The notes: a model not told the origin generated them from the letters alone. 11,543 bases of DNA from an uncultured Prevotellaceae bacterium (GCA_946644025.1 CAMPCG010000061.1:1-11543); one strand, 5' to 3'; numbered from the stretch's first letter, positions 1 through 7,018 are shown. Made by a program: numbers and translations.

Positions 1-2
1 CG

Positions 3-1802
3 TCAGCAGCGGGCAGCAAGGATGCCGGCCATTCGGTGAACTACAACGTGAGCTATATCTCGAGGGACGGCATAAACGGGCGCGCGGTGACGGGTATCAC
101 CGAGTACTACAAGGCCACCAGCAGTTCGGCCGAGATGGCCGTTCCGACGAGTGACAGCGGATGGAGCACCAACCCGAACGTGTCGAACTGGGGCGCCACG
201 GACAAGTATCTGTGGAACTATGAGAAGGTGACATACAGCAGCGGAACTACCGTAGAGCGCACCAAACCGCAGATTGTCGCCATCTGGACGAAGGACGGCA
301 GCGACGGCGCGAACGGTCGCGGCATCGACTCCATCGTGAACTACTACAAGATCACGACCTCCACAACGCCTCCGTCAAAGCCATCCACCGACGGTGGCGG
401 CGGCTGGGATGATGATCCAACCGCCCCTGGTGCGGGTGAATACCTGTGGAACTATGAGAAGGTGACATACACCGACGGCACCGTCTTCCGCTCAGAGGTG
501 CAGCTCATCGGTCACGTGGGAAAGGATGGCCAGAATGGCAAAGACGGTCAGAACGGTCAGGACGGTGCGCAGGGGAACTATGAGGTGAAGCAGTATGCAA
601 GGAGTGCATACGCAACGAGCACAAACGGTTCAACACCACCTGCAGACAGGACGGGCGACAGCGACTGGGAAACGACACCGCCTATCCCGAACACGAACCG
701 CCCGTTCATCTGGCAGCGAAGCAGGATATATAACCCGGCGACAAGCTCATATTCCACGAGCTGGTCTTATGTCCGTCTGACGGGAGAACCTGGCAACCCG
801 GGCAACCCGGGACAGGCAGGCCTTTGGTATGCCTATGCAGGTGTATGGGGAACTGATGTGACGAGCGTCACGAATACATCTACACAAGGATGGTATGTGC
901 GTGACTCAAGTGGTAACTGGTGGATGAATGTGATGGACGCCAACGTACCAAACACCAATACACCTGGAGGCACAGGTTGGAAGACCATGAACGCAGCGTT
1001 CAAATACTATATCGCCACGGCCTATTTCGGTGACTATGCCCATCTCGGCTCGTTCATCATCAATGCCGACTGGATGATATCACAATATGGTACGTTGCGT
1101 GATACAAGCGGTACGCTTACAACTATTGGCAGCAGTAACTATCTCACAAAGTACGGGAACAAAGTGCCCTATCAATGGTTCAACACGGGCGATCCGGCGG
1201 CAAGCAGCAATCCTTCATCTGGATATAAGTTCGCTCCCACCTTCGCTGTTGACGGCAAGACGGGCAAGACGTATCAGAACGCTGCGTATATCAAAGGTGA
1301 CATCTATGCCACTGGCGGAGCGATTGGAGGACTGACCATCTATGATAACGGCCAATCATTTCAAGGCAAAATGATTTTAAAGGGGCGGTTAGAATTAAAT
1401 AATGACAACACCAATAAAGCCTCTTTGATTAACCATTCTGGAGCAGAACTTTGGGGAAATCTTGTCCTTGGCATCAGCAGTAATGGTCTGATGTCCGACG
1501 CATATTACAACCAAAACGGGAAAGGAATGGCTATTGCAAATTCTACGCCTGTATGGGTTGCACAAAACGACATAACACTACCAGCATGGTGCCCCATAGG
1601 GACGATTGTGTTTGTGATACCGCTGCTTAGAGATATAACCGTGAGACTCGCCAACACAAATCAGATGAGAATCATCAGCGGCACAGGAGATTTGGTTACA
1701 GAGTCCAACATCGGAAAGACTCACGCCTTCTATATAAAGACAGATCCTGTAACAATCAATGGCAGCACTTATTACTGCTGGGCAGAGTTCTATAGCGCAT
1801 AG
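3..1802 (+). CDS. Phage tail fibre / minor tail protein, C-terminal part (5' end outside window)
   Basis: The reading frame is open from the first bases of the window, so the GTG at 36 is not a convincing start and the gene is cut at its 5' end. The visible ~599 residues are modular. Two to three copies of a beta-rich module (GI..I..YYK ... GW ... YLWNYEKVTY.DGT) fall near 60-480. A collagen-like Gly-X-Y stretch (GKDGQNGKDGQNGQDGAQG) follows near 520-575, then another repeat-like module, then a second Gly-Asn-Pro run near 785-815. The segment KGDIYATGGAIGGLTI near 1285-1345 is typical of the C-terminal part of siphovirus-like tail/endopeptidase fibres. The last ~440 bases are visibly more AT-rich than the rest, suggesting an exchanged receptor-binding tip. 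Role inferred: virion fibre contacting the cell surface. Sure of tail fibre class, not of exact position in the virion. Confidence 0.85.
   Translation, partial: SAAGSKDAGHSVNYNVSYISRDGINGRAVTGITEYYKATSSSAEMAVPTSDSGWSTNPNVSNWGATDKYLWNYEKVTYSSGTTVERTKPQIVAIWTKDGSDGANGRGIDSIVNYYKITTSTTPPSKPSTDGGGGWDDDPTAPGAGEYLWNYEKVTYTDGTVFRSEVQLIGHVGKDGQNGKDGQNGQDGAQGNYEVKQYARSAYATSTNGSTPPADRTGDSDWETTPPIPNTNRPFIWQRSRIYNPATSSYSTSWSYVRLTGEPGNPGNPGQAGLWYAYAGVWGTDVTSVTNTSTQGWYVRDSSGNWWMNVMDANVPNTNTPGGTGWKTMNAAFKYYIATAYFGDYAHLGSFIINADWMISQYGTLRDTSGTLTTIGSSNYLTKYGNKVPYQWFNTGDPAASSNPSSGYKFAPTFAVDGKTGKTYQNAAYIKGDIYATGGAIGGLTIYDNGQSFQGKMILKGRLELNNDNTNKASLINHSGAELWGNLVLGISSNGLMSDAYYNQNGKGMAIANSTPVWVAQNDITLPAWCPIGTIVFVIPLLRDITVRLANTNQMRIISGTGDLVTESNIGKTHAFYIKTDPVTINGSTYYCWAEFYSA
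210..471 (+). repeat. 28-bp exact direct repeat inside the fibre gene
   Basis: An identical 28-base sequence occurs at 210-237 and 444-471, encoding LWNYEKVTY in both modules. The surrounding protein modules are similar but more diverged. Identity at the DNA level suggests recent module duplication or gene conversion. Confidence 0.85.
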
Positions 1803-1806
1803 GCAT

Positions 1807-1841
1807 CTTTGCCTCGCAAGGTCTTACCCTGCGAGGCAAAG
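1807..1841. terminator. Strong hairpin between convergent genes
   Basis: A perfect 12-bp inverted repeat (CTTTGCCTCGCA, 1807-1818, with its complement at 1830-1841) encloses an 11-base loop. It starts 4 bases after the fibre stop codon and 5 bases from the stop of the opposite-strand lipoprotein gene. No clear U-run follows on either strand, so it may terminate in both directions or protect 3' ends. Confidence 0.7.
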
Positions 1842-1846
1842 AAAAA

Positions 1847-2431
1847 CTATTGCCTACTATATACTTGCATTATTTTTGAAGGACGGTGTATGAGAAATAT
1901 TTTTCTATAGTCTTTTGAGAAGAGTACCCGAAAGAAATGTTCATATTCATTAAAAGGGCTGACTCCATAATTGCCAGGGTGCCCATCCTTGTATGATATA
2001 TCTATGCCCATCGGCGGAGCATCCGATATCCCTTGGCTATCGACGGCAGTCCCTCTGGCTTTGATTGAAAAATAGCCATAAAAAGTCACACCGTCGCCGC
2101 TCTCATTTTTATCCAGGAAACGCAACGTGACTTCTCCGCCGACGGTAAATGAGAAAGCGGTTAGATCCCCTGTATCATTTAAATCTACAACATCCTCCAG
2201 GATGATCTGGCTGACGGATGGATTGTCAAAAAGGACATCTTCATCAACATAGCACCAACCGTCGCGCACCCACGTGCCGACGATGTGCTGTTTTATCTCC
2301 TTCGTCAGTTTCTCTACCAGCACGGCGTTTTCGCTGTTGTCCCCTGTTTCCATATTCTCACTCTCCGATTTCGAGCACCCCGCGAGCATCAGCCCGGCGG
2401 CGAGCATCGCCATGATGATTACCTGTCTCAT
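1847..2431 (-). CDS. Bacteroidales-type lipoprotein, lipocalin-like, probable phage moron
   Basis: This 194-residue protein is the only gene on the minus strand. ATG at 2431 was chosen because it gives a compact lipoprotein signal: MRQ, a hydrophobic stretch, then LMLAGC with the lipidated cysteine at residue 19. The longer frame to 2473 would begin with TTG inside the promoter. After the cysteine comes a Ser/Glu-rich linker (SKSESENMETGDNSEN), then HIVGTWVRDGW, similar to the IxGTW opening of lipocalin-like domains in Bacteroidetes, followed by beta-rich sequence. It has its own promoter (2471-2501), opposite to the structural genes, as expected of a lysogenic-conversion gene expressed from a prophage. 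A role in surface change or superinfection exclusion is inference only. No closer family recognised. Confidence 0.75.
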   Translation of the reverse strand: MRQVIIMAMLAAGLMLAGCSKSESENMETGDNSENAVLVEKLTKEIKQHIVGTWVRDGWCYVDEDVLFDNPSVSQIILEDVVDLNDTGDLTAFSFTVGGEVTLRFLDKNESGDGVTFYGYFSIKARGTAVDSQGISDAPPMGIDISYKDGHPGNYGVSPFNEYEHFFRVLFSKDYRKIFLIHRPSKIMQVYSRQ

Positions 2432-2470
2432 TCGTGTGTAGCTTTTAAGTTTGAGATGTCGTAGCGCCTG

Positions 2471-2501
2471 CAAAGATAACGATAATTTCGGAGAACAGCA
2501 A
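2471..2501 (-). promoter_or_regulatory. Bacteroidales-type promoter for the lipoprotein gene
   Basis: On the minus strand TTG (2501-2499) is followed after exactly 20 bases by TATCTTTG (2478-2471), matching the Bacteroidetes consensus TTG...TAnnTTTG. Transcription would begin near 2465, about 35 bases before the ATG at 2431. This also excludes the upstream TTG start at 2473. Confidence 0.8.
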
Positions 2502-2537
2502 GCCTTTGCGAAATTTTTTCGGAAAAACGCCCCAAAA

Positions 2538-2617
2538 AATCAGCACGCTGATTTCCGGAAATCAGCACGCTGATTGCCAGAAGTCAGCATTGCTGATTGC
2601 AAAGAGTCAGCATACTG
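2538..2617. repeat. Ladder of near-palindromic repeats, period 22-23 bp
   Basis: AATCAGCACGCTGATT occurs at 2538-2553 and 2560-2575. A diverged copy AGTCAGCATTGCTGATT lies at 2582-2598 and a half-degenerate copy AGTCAGCATACTG at 2605-2617. Each full unit is an inverted repeat (AATCAGC/GCTGATT). The period of about two helical turns puts all copies on one face of the DNA. This suits an operator array or iterons bound by a dimeric protein. It lies upstream of both the minus-strand lipoprotein promoter and the plus-strand gene at 2693. Confidence 0.8.
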
Positions 2618-2692
2618 CCTGTTGGAGAACGGCACGCTGCCTGATGGCTGGCTGCCCTTGACCGCCGGTAGGCTGCAGACTAAGTTGAGGAC

Positions 2693-3118
2693 ATGATCAA
2701 GATTGTGAACCCCTTCATTCCCATAAGCGGCTACACGGCGCTGACCCTGTGGCCCTTCGTGCTGGTGCGTACCGACCTGGCCCACCGCTACAACAAGATC
2801 ACCGACCGTCACGAGCGCATCCATGCCCGTCAGCAGATCGAGATGCTTGTCGTCGGGTGTATCATCGCTGCCGTCCTTGCCGTCTGCGGCGCGGGCTGGT
2901 GGTCGCTGGTGTCCGACCCCTTGTATCTCTGGTGGTACGCCGTGGAGTGGCTGCTCCGCGCCATATGGAGCGGAAGCAACGCCTGGGCCTACCGCAACCT
3001 CGCCTTCGAGCGCGAGGCATACGCACACCAGGGCGACCCCGGCTACCTCGACGGGCGGAAGCCTTTTGCATGGCTGAAATACCTGAGAAAAGCCGGAATC
3101 GCGAATGCCTGCCCTTGA
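2693..3118 (+). CDS. HERIH (HExxH-like) membrane-associated protein
   Basis: A 141-residue protein starting at ATG 2693 after a purine-rich stretch (AAGTTGAGGAC). It has an HExxH zinc-binding signature at residues 40-44 (HERIH) followed by ARQQIEML. A hydrophobic segment follows at about 51-72, then a second aromatic, hydrophobic stretch at 77-92. A conserved-looking block AFEREAYAHQGDPGYL lies at 104-119, where the Glu residues could complete a metal site. I recognise the layout HE[KR]IHxRQQxE ... FEREAY from small Bacteroidetes proteins of unproven function; resemblance to gluzincin peptidases is by motif only. It is the first plus-strand gene after the control region and could act at the membrane, perhaps in lysis or envelope modification (inference). 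Confidence 0.75.
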   Translation: MIKIVNPFIPISGYTALTLWPFVLVRTDLAHRYNKITDRHERIHARQQIEMLVVGCIIAAVLAVCGAGWWSLVSDPLYLWWYAVEWLLRAIWSGSNAWAYRNLAFEREAYAHQGDPGYLDGRKPFAWLKYLRKAGIANACP

Positions 3119-3154
3119 CCCTCGCCATGCCCCGCATTATCTTGAAGCCAGATA

Positions 3155-3167
3155 TTCACCAACACAA
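3155..3167 (+). promoter_or_regulatory. Leader motif copy 1 (MACCAACRCAA)
   Basis: TTCACCAACACAA, whose 11-base core is shared with three other gene leaders, ends 11 bases before the ATG at 3179. No Shine-Dalgarno sequence is present. Confidence 0.5.
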
Positions 3168-3178
3168 CATAGAAGATT

Positions 3179-3307
3179 ATGGCAGACAACAGAACAAACG
3201 TTGACCCGCGCTACCTGAAATACAACAAGGACGAGGTGGAAGATATCCTCGACGGCGCAGTACAGATGACCGAGAACGACGACCCCATGTCGCTCGTCGG
3301 CGAGTAA
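3179..3307 (+). CDS. 42-residue acidic small phage protein
   Basis: A short frame from ATG 3179 to TAA 3307 encodes 42 residues: MADNRTNVDPRYLKYNKDEV, then an acidic helix-prone stretch (EDILDGA) and an end in DDPMSLVGE. It is supported by its leader motif (3155-3167), by fitting snugly between neighbours (22 bases before the next ATG), and by codon use like theirs. Its family is not recognised. Position suggests a small virion or chaperone-like protein made with the fibre proteins. Confidence 0.65.
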   Translation: MADNRTNVDPRYLKYNKDEVEDILDGAVQMTENDDPMSLVGE

Positions 3308-3329
3308 ACAACCTAAAAAGAAGAGAACA

Positions 3330-3626
3330 ATGGCAACACCAGACTTGACCAAACTGAAGCATGCCCTCGTGAACGCGCCGCTGCACTTCTACTACGAAGA
3401 GACAGACGACGGCGCCAATGTACTGCGGCACATCCGCGTGCAGCAGCGCAAGTTCGACGTGCCCGCCGACGGCGTGACGATCGACGTGGTGCCGGACGAC
3501 AGCGTCGGCACAGAGCAGATCAAGGACGAAACCGTCGAGCTGCAGGATCTCTCTCCCGGGGCCCGAGAGGCAATGGAGAACAACTTCGCCACTGACGACG
3601 ACGTGCGCGCCGCCCTCGGCCTCTAA
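3330..3626 (+). CDS. Small fibre/decoration-like structural protein (98 aa)
   Basis: The start at ATG 3330 is preceded by an A/G-rich run (AAAAAGAAGAGAACA). The N-terminal half (MATPDLTKLKHALVNAPLHF) is followed by LRHIRVQQRKFDVPADGV. A repeat-like segment DDSVGTEQIKDETVELQDLS and the C-terminus NFATDDDVRAALGL follow. The last motif is shared with the next gene (EFATDAEVRTTLGL), so the two are probably related parts of one fibre or head-decoration apparatus. The DxTVxxxxL pattern is common in phage fibre shafts. Exact virion location unknown. Confidence 0.65.
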   Translation: MATPDLTKLKHALVNAPLHFYYEETDDGANVLRHIRVQQRKFDVPADGVTIDVVPDDSVGTEQIKDETVELQDLSPGAREAMENNFATDDDVRAALGL

Positions 3627-3647
3627 CGGTAACGGCTGTTCAGTAGA

Positions 3648-3664
3648 CTGCTGTACCACAGCAG
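3648..3664 (+). repeat. Intergenic stem-loop family, member 1
   Basis: CTGCTGT-ACC-ACAGCAG, a 7-bp stem with a 3-base loop, lies 22 bases after the stop at 3626. It is preceded by TTCAGTA, as are members 2 and 5. Confidence 0.7.
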
Positions 3665-3693
3665 CCGTCAGCAATACAGTTCACTTTATTTTT

Positions 3694-3706
3694 TTAACCA
3701 ACGCAA
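3694..3706 (+). promoter_or_regulatory. Leader motif copy 2
   Basis: TTAACCAACGCAA ends 10 bases before the ATG at 3717. It follows a T-rich run that itself follows stem-loop 1. Confidence 0.5.
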
Positions 3707-3716
3707 CAAAAACAAA

Positions 3717-4286
3717 ATGGCAAAGACCAATGCAAACAGTGCTCTTAACATGGAGCACCTGGCCCTCATCAAGCAGGCCATCGACGCTGCAGGCGCAGCG
3801 AAGGACATCACCGTCAGCACCGAGACTACCTCCACTGGTATGCTCCGCAGCTACACCTTCAAGAAGGGAGGTCAGGACCTCGTGGTCATCGACATCCCCA
3901 AGGACTACATCAACAGCGTAGTAGGCTTCGCCAGCGAGGACGGCGATGGCAACCCCGGCATCTTCCTGAAGGTGAAGACCAACACCGCCGACCAGCCCGA
4001 CACCTTCGACTACATCGACGCCAGCGGACTGGTGGAGTACCTGACCCTCGGCGACCAGACCGGCAAGCCCGTGCAGCTGACCATCTCGGCTGACCACAAG
4101 ATCACAGGCGACCTGGCCGACGGCACCGTGGCCAAGGCCAAGCTCGTGCAGGCCGTGCAGACCTCGCTCGACAACGCTGACACCGCCTACGGCTGGGGCG
4201 ACCACGCCCAGGCCGGCTACATCGTTGGCGAGTTCGCCACCGATGCAGAGGTGCGCACGACCCTCGGCCTGCCCACAGGCGAGTAG
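3717..4286 (+). CDS. Phage fibre / head-fibre-like protein (189 aa)
   Basis: ATG 3717 follows an A-rich leader. The N-terminus MAKTNANSALNMEHLALIKQ looks helical. A beta-rich middle follows (YTFKKGGQDLVVIDIPKDY; GIFLKVKTN), with a globular part to about residue 120. The shaft-like segment KITGDLADGTVAKAKLVQAVQ follows at about 128-148. TAYGWGDHAQAGY, at about 156-168, is a well-known motif of phage tail fibres and appendages. The C-terminus EFATDAEVRTTLGLPTGE matches the end of the preceding gene product. Role: trimeric appendage or decoration of the virion (family knowledge plus inference). A weak hairpin (GGGAG/CTCCC, 4304-4321) follows the stop. Confidence 0.75.
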   Translation: MAKTNANSALNMEHLALIKQAIDAAGAAKDITVSTETTSTGMLRSYTFKKGGQDLVVIDIPKDYINSVVGFASEDGDGNPGIFLKVKTNTADQPDTFDYIDASGLVEYLTLGDQTGKPVQLTISADHKITGDLADGTVAKAKLVQAVQTSLDNADTAYGWGDHAQAGYIVGEFATDAEVRTTLGLPTGE

Positions 4287-4361
4287 TCACACACCGGCGC
4301 GGAGGGAGGGGCAACTCTCCCACCGCACCTTCCAAAGAACCCTAAATAAAAGCAATACACC

Positions 4362-4685
4362 ATGCCCACCAACATAGCAACACTTGACAAGGCCGTCAAC
4401 CTGCGCCAGCTGAAGATGGCCAACGACGCGGCGGTACACCTCGACGAGACCACCAATCCCGCCAGCGAGGGTGTCATCGACGAGTACCAGCGCGTGCTCG
4501 CACCGCTCTACCAGGCTCTCGACGACGCGCATGAAGTGGTCGGCCCGGCACGCGCGGCAGTAGCCGAGGTCGCAACGGCACGGGGCAGCTACGGCACTCT
4601 CTCTGACCGCTTCAGGGCCGTCGAGGCAAAGGCGGAAAACTTCGGGTTCACGGCCAGCCAGGACCCGATGTCACTGATCTCGTAA
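4362..4685 (+). CDS. Small fibre-associated structural protein (107 aa)
   Basis: ATG 4362 follows an A-rich leader. The product is mostly helical: MPTNIATLDKAVNLRQLKMA at the start, then a segment rich in Ala/Val. The motif ARGSYGTLSDRFRAVEAK at about residues 73-90 resembles the 'RGGYxTLxxRLDxxE' connector seen in many phage tail fibres. It sits directly upstream of the DGR target gene (33 bases), so a partner, adaptor or chaperone role for the variable protein is plausible but not shown. Confidence 0.65.
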   Translation: MPTNIATLDKAVNLRQLKMANDAAVHLDETTNPASEGVIDEYQRVLAPLYQALDDAHEVVGPARAAVAEVATARGSYGTLSDRFRAVEAKAENFGFTASQDPMSLIS

Positions 4686-4718
4686 GAAAGCATAACACAT
4701 AAAAACAAGAATAGCATT

Positions 4719-6785
4719 ATGGCAACACAAGGAAACCTGACCGTTGGGGGTCAGCCCATCATCCCCAACACCACCACGGCCGCAGTGGCCGATCCAGCCC
4801 GCGAACAGGCGCTCAGCGCATCGCTGACGGCACTCATCGAGAAGAACGCACTGGGGTTCCCCACATTCTCCACACTGGAGAACTACGCCGCAGGCACTAT
4901 CGTATTCTACGACCGCCGTCTCTGGCAGTTCGGCACCGACCACGTCAAGGGCGCATGGAACGAGGAAGAGGTGCATGAGGCCGACGTCAAGACCCTCATC
5001 GACGAACTACAGGCCAAGATAAAGGCTCTGCAGGCGATGGTCGAGAGCGAGGAAGCCGACGCGGAGGGATTCGTGCGCGTCGCTGGCATCAGCGACCCAG
5101 CGTTCGGATACGCTCATTACGGAAACCAGACCGTCAGCGGTTTCACGCACGAGTCTGTCTTCAACATCTTCTATCCTTGTCTTGTAGGCACCAAGCTCAC
5201 GGGCAACGACAGTCAGGTGGGCAAAATCCTCTACATACTGAAGAAACTCGGCGCAACCGTCGTCGACGGCGTAGCAAAGTGGGAGGACGTCGACGGCAAC
5301 CTACACGCCATCGACGGCTCCGAGGGCGACCTGATGGTGTGCAACACCGAACCCTACTACCACCTCTCAGGACGCTACACCGTCGACGGACTCGACCTCG
5401 ACGTGATGCTCCGCTCCACCAAACCATTCACATGGCACGGATACGAGGCAGAGTTGTACGAGAAGAACGGCGTGTCGCCCGACTACTGCGTCATGCACAC
5501 CGACACCGACAACGTGCCGCGCATGCACTCCGTATACAACCCCGACTGGAACGGCTCCTATCAGGCTCCCTACGGCATGACGGGCAAGTACATATACAGC
5601 CAGAACCCGCAGACAGGCGACATCACGGAGACCTTCGACGCCGACGCATCGCTGCTCGGCGGAGCCGGCGGCCTGCACTCCACTAACCTCGCACTCTACG
5701 ATGGCGAACAGCGGGCCATGAACCAGAACCCAGACCCCACGAAGACCGTGCCCTTCATGAACGCCACGGCGCGCGGCGCCGAGATGCTGTGGACAGGACT
5801 GGCTGCCGAGGGCGGCACGTTCGATGCCCACAAGGCTGATCTCTTCGGCAGCGGCTTCTCGTCCAACGACGCGGCCAACGCCGCAGCCTACTGGGAAGAG
5901 GGAGCCTCGCAGGCACGTAACGGCATGCGGCTCGTCGACAAGGACGGCAATCTGCGCTACTATGGCTTCAGCACAGACATGAATGCATGGACCGTAGGGC
6001 ACACCAGCGCCTTCTATAGCGGACAGCTCATCAACGACTGGCGTCATCCCTGGCACTGCGACGAGGCCTACCGCGCACTGTGCTATGCCGTAGCCAACAG
6101 CATCGGAGAACTGCAGTGGTTCGCCTTCGAGGGCAATAAGTACAAGTGGCGCAGCGTCGACGGCTATCGTGGCCCGCAGCAGGGGGAGGCAACCGCCGTG
6201 GTATTCAAGGTGATGTCGGCCAACATGACGGCTAACATCCTCGATCCCTCAGACAAGGAGACACCGCTGACGGGCAACCGCATCGACTTCCTCGTATCAA
6301 CGGCGCTCTTCCACGGTGTCACGCTCGACGTGTCGCCCTCATGGTGGACCAGCGGCCTGACTATGACCCAGGATGAGAACGGACAGTACGAGTGCTACAT
6401 CGAGCGCGATCAGGAGAAAATCCTGAAGAGCGTCTCAGGCGACAAGGACGTTACCGACGCATGGCCCTTCGAGTCGGCATACAAGCATGCCGGCACGTTC
6501 GTCAGTGGCAGCGGCTATCGCAAGAACTACTCGAACGACGCCTTCATGCTGCCCGACACAGATGCCAACAAGACCGGCGCAGGACTGCATACCTACGTGG
6601 GAGCATTTAACTGGTTTACAGGCTCTGCAGCACCGGCAGGCAAGAAGTCGGTCCGTGGTTTTCGGCGTGGCGCTTACGCTGACAGCCCGGTCCTGTCGCC
6701 GTTGACGATGAACGGCTACAATGCGCCTTCGGGCACGTACACGATCATCGGCTTCGGCACCTGTGTGCGCATCACGGAAGAGTAG
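4719..6785 (+). CDS. DGR target: variable fibre protein with C-terminal lectin-like domain
   Basis: 688 residues from ATG 4719. Residues 1-50 are an N-terminal attachment-like region. Residues 55-80 (NYAAGTIVFYDRRLWQFGTD) resemble a small carbohydrate-binding-like module of phage fibres. Residues 86-112 form a predicted short coiled coil (DVKTLIDELQAKIKALQAMV). A long globular, aromatic-rich region follows. The C-terminus (about 600-688) has the look of a DGR C-type-lectin fold (YKHAGTF, FMLPDTD, FNWFTG, RGFRRG, GFGTC). Its last stretch is encoded by the variable repeat (6647-6764); diversified residues are 652, 653, 655-658, 667, 672, 674, 676 and 681. This clustering of changeable positions in a ligand face is the hallmark of DGR targets. 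Role: receptor binding at the cell surface, inferred from phage context. The gene is followed by a cruciform-type hairpin and TR. Confidence 0.95.
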   Translation: MATQGNLTVGGQPIIPNTTTAAVADPAREQALSASLTALIEKNALGFPTFSTLENYAAGTIVFYDRRLWQFGTDHVKGAWNEEEVHEADVKTLIDELQAKIKALQAMVESEEADAEGFVRVAGISDPAFGYAHYGNQTVSGFTHESVFNIFYPCLVGTKLTGNDSQVGKILYILKKLGATVVDGVAKWEDVDGNLHAIDGSEGDLMVCNTEPYYHLSGRYTVDGLDLDVMLRSTKPFTWHGYEAELYEKNGVSPDYCVMHTDTDNVPRMHSVYNPDWNGSYQAPYGMTGKYIYSQNPQTGDITETFDADASLLGGAGGLHSTNLALYDGEQRAMNQNPDPTKTVPFMNATARGAEMLWTGLAAEGGTFDAHKADLFGSGFSSNDAANAAAYWEEGASQARNGMRLVDKDGNLRYYGFSTDMNAWTVGHTSAFYSGQLINDWRHPWHCDEAYRALCYAVANSIGELQWFAFEGNKYKWRSVDGYRGPQQGEATAVVFKVMSANMTANILDPSDKETPLTGNRIDFLVSTALFHGVTLDVSPSWWTSGLTMTQDENGQYECYIERDQEKILKSVSGDKDVTDAWPFESAYKHAGTFVSGSGYRKNYSNDAFMLPDTDANKTGAGLHTYVGAFNWFTGSAAPAGKKSVRGFRRGAYADSPVLSPLTMNGYNAPSGTYTIIGFGTCVRITEE
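6647..6764 (+). repeat. DGR variable repeat (VR)
   Basis: Aligns without gaps to the template repeat at 7070-7187 (offset 423). Of 118 positions 16 differ. Fifteen differences are at TR adenines: VR 6672, 6673, 6675, 6681, 6685, 6687, 6690, 6691, 6698, 6717, 6732, 6733, 6738, 6745 and 6760. One is a TR thymine replaced by G (6723). TR contains 31 adenines here, so about half have changed. All ten AAY codons in the list of altered codons now encode other residues. The invariant 3' end (CATCGGCTTCGGC...CTGT) is the likely initiation-of-mutagenic-homology segment. Confidence 0.97.
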
Positions 6786-6805
6786 GCGAAAACGATAACG
6801 CAGAC

Positions 6806-6827
6806 GCGCGGCCCGTAAGGGCTGCGC
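6806..6827 (+). promoter_or_regulatory. DGR target-recognition hairpin/cruciform after VR
   Basis: GCGCGGCCC-GTAA-GGGCTGCGC forms a 9-bp stem with one G.U pair and a 4-base loop, 41 bases after the VR end and 20 bases after the target stop codon. Short GC-rich hairpins with 4-base loops just downstream of VR are known to raise retargeting efficiency in other DGRs. No equivalent GTAA hairpin follows the TR. Confidence 0.75.
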
Positions 6828-6860
6828 CCCCGCCGCCCTCCCGCCGCCGTCGTTCAGTAA

Positions 6861-6879
6861 GTTGCGGCACTGCCGCAGC
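6861..6879 (+). repeat. Intergenic stem-loop family, member 2
   Basis: GTTGCGGC-ACT-GCCGCAGC, an 8-bp stem with one G.U pair, preceded by TTCAGTA. It lies 75 bases after the target stop. Confidence 0.75.
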
Positions 6880-7018
6880 CAGCAATAGCGCCGTCAGGCG
6901 CTCCATCCCTCTCACCGGGAGCGGTGTCACTCCCGAAATCTGAAATCCATGCCAGCGGCCAAAGGGCGCAAGCGAATCGGAGTAGCCGCCGCTGGTGAGG
7001 TTGAGCCGAAAAAGGTAT

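Noticed and set aside
2432..2473. Longer lipoprotein start (TTG at 2473)
   Set aside because: It overlaps the -7 element of the gene's own promoter and would bury the signal peptide behind 14 residues.
2538..2617. CRISPR array
   Set aside because: Repeats are short palindromes with 6-base gaps, no spacers, and no cas genes.
3681..4205. Minus-strand frame opposite the 189-aa fibre gene
   Set aside because: Val/Gly/Leu-rich antisense shadow. The plus-strand product has the YGWGDHAQAGY fibre motif and a leader motif.
4304..4321. GGGAG/CTCCC hairpin after the 189-aa gene
   Set aside because: Only 5 bp with an 8-base loop in a GC-rich gap, no U-run and no match to the stem-loop family; it may be chance.
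5367..6056. Long minus-strand open frame inside the DGR target gene
   Set aside because: Antisense shadow of a GC-rich, codon-biased gene: composition is implausible (Val/Gly/His-rich), there is no leader or promoter, and the plus-strand gene is certain.
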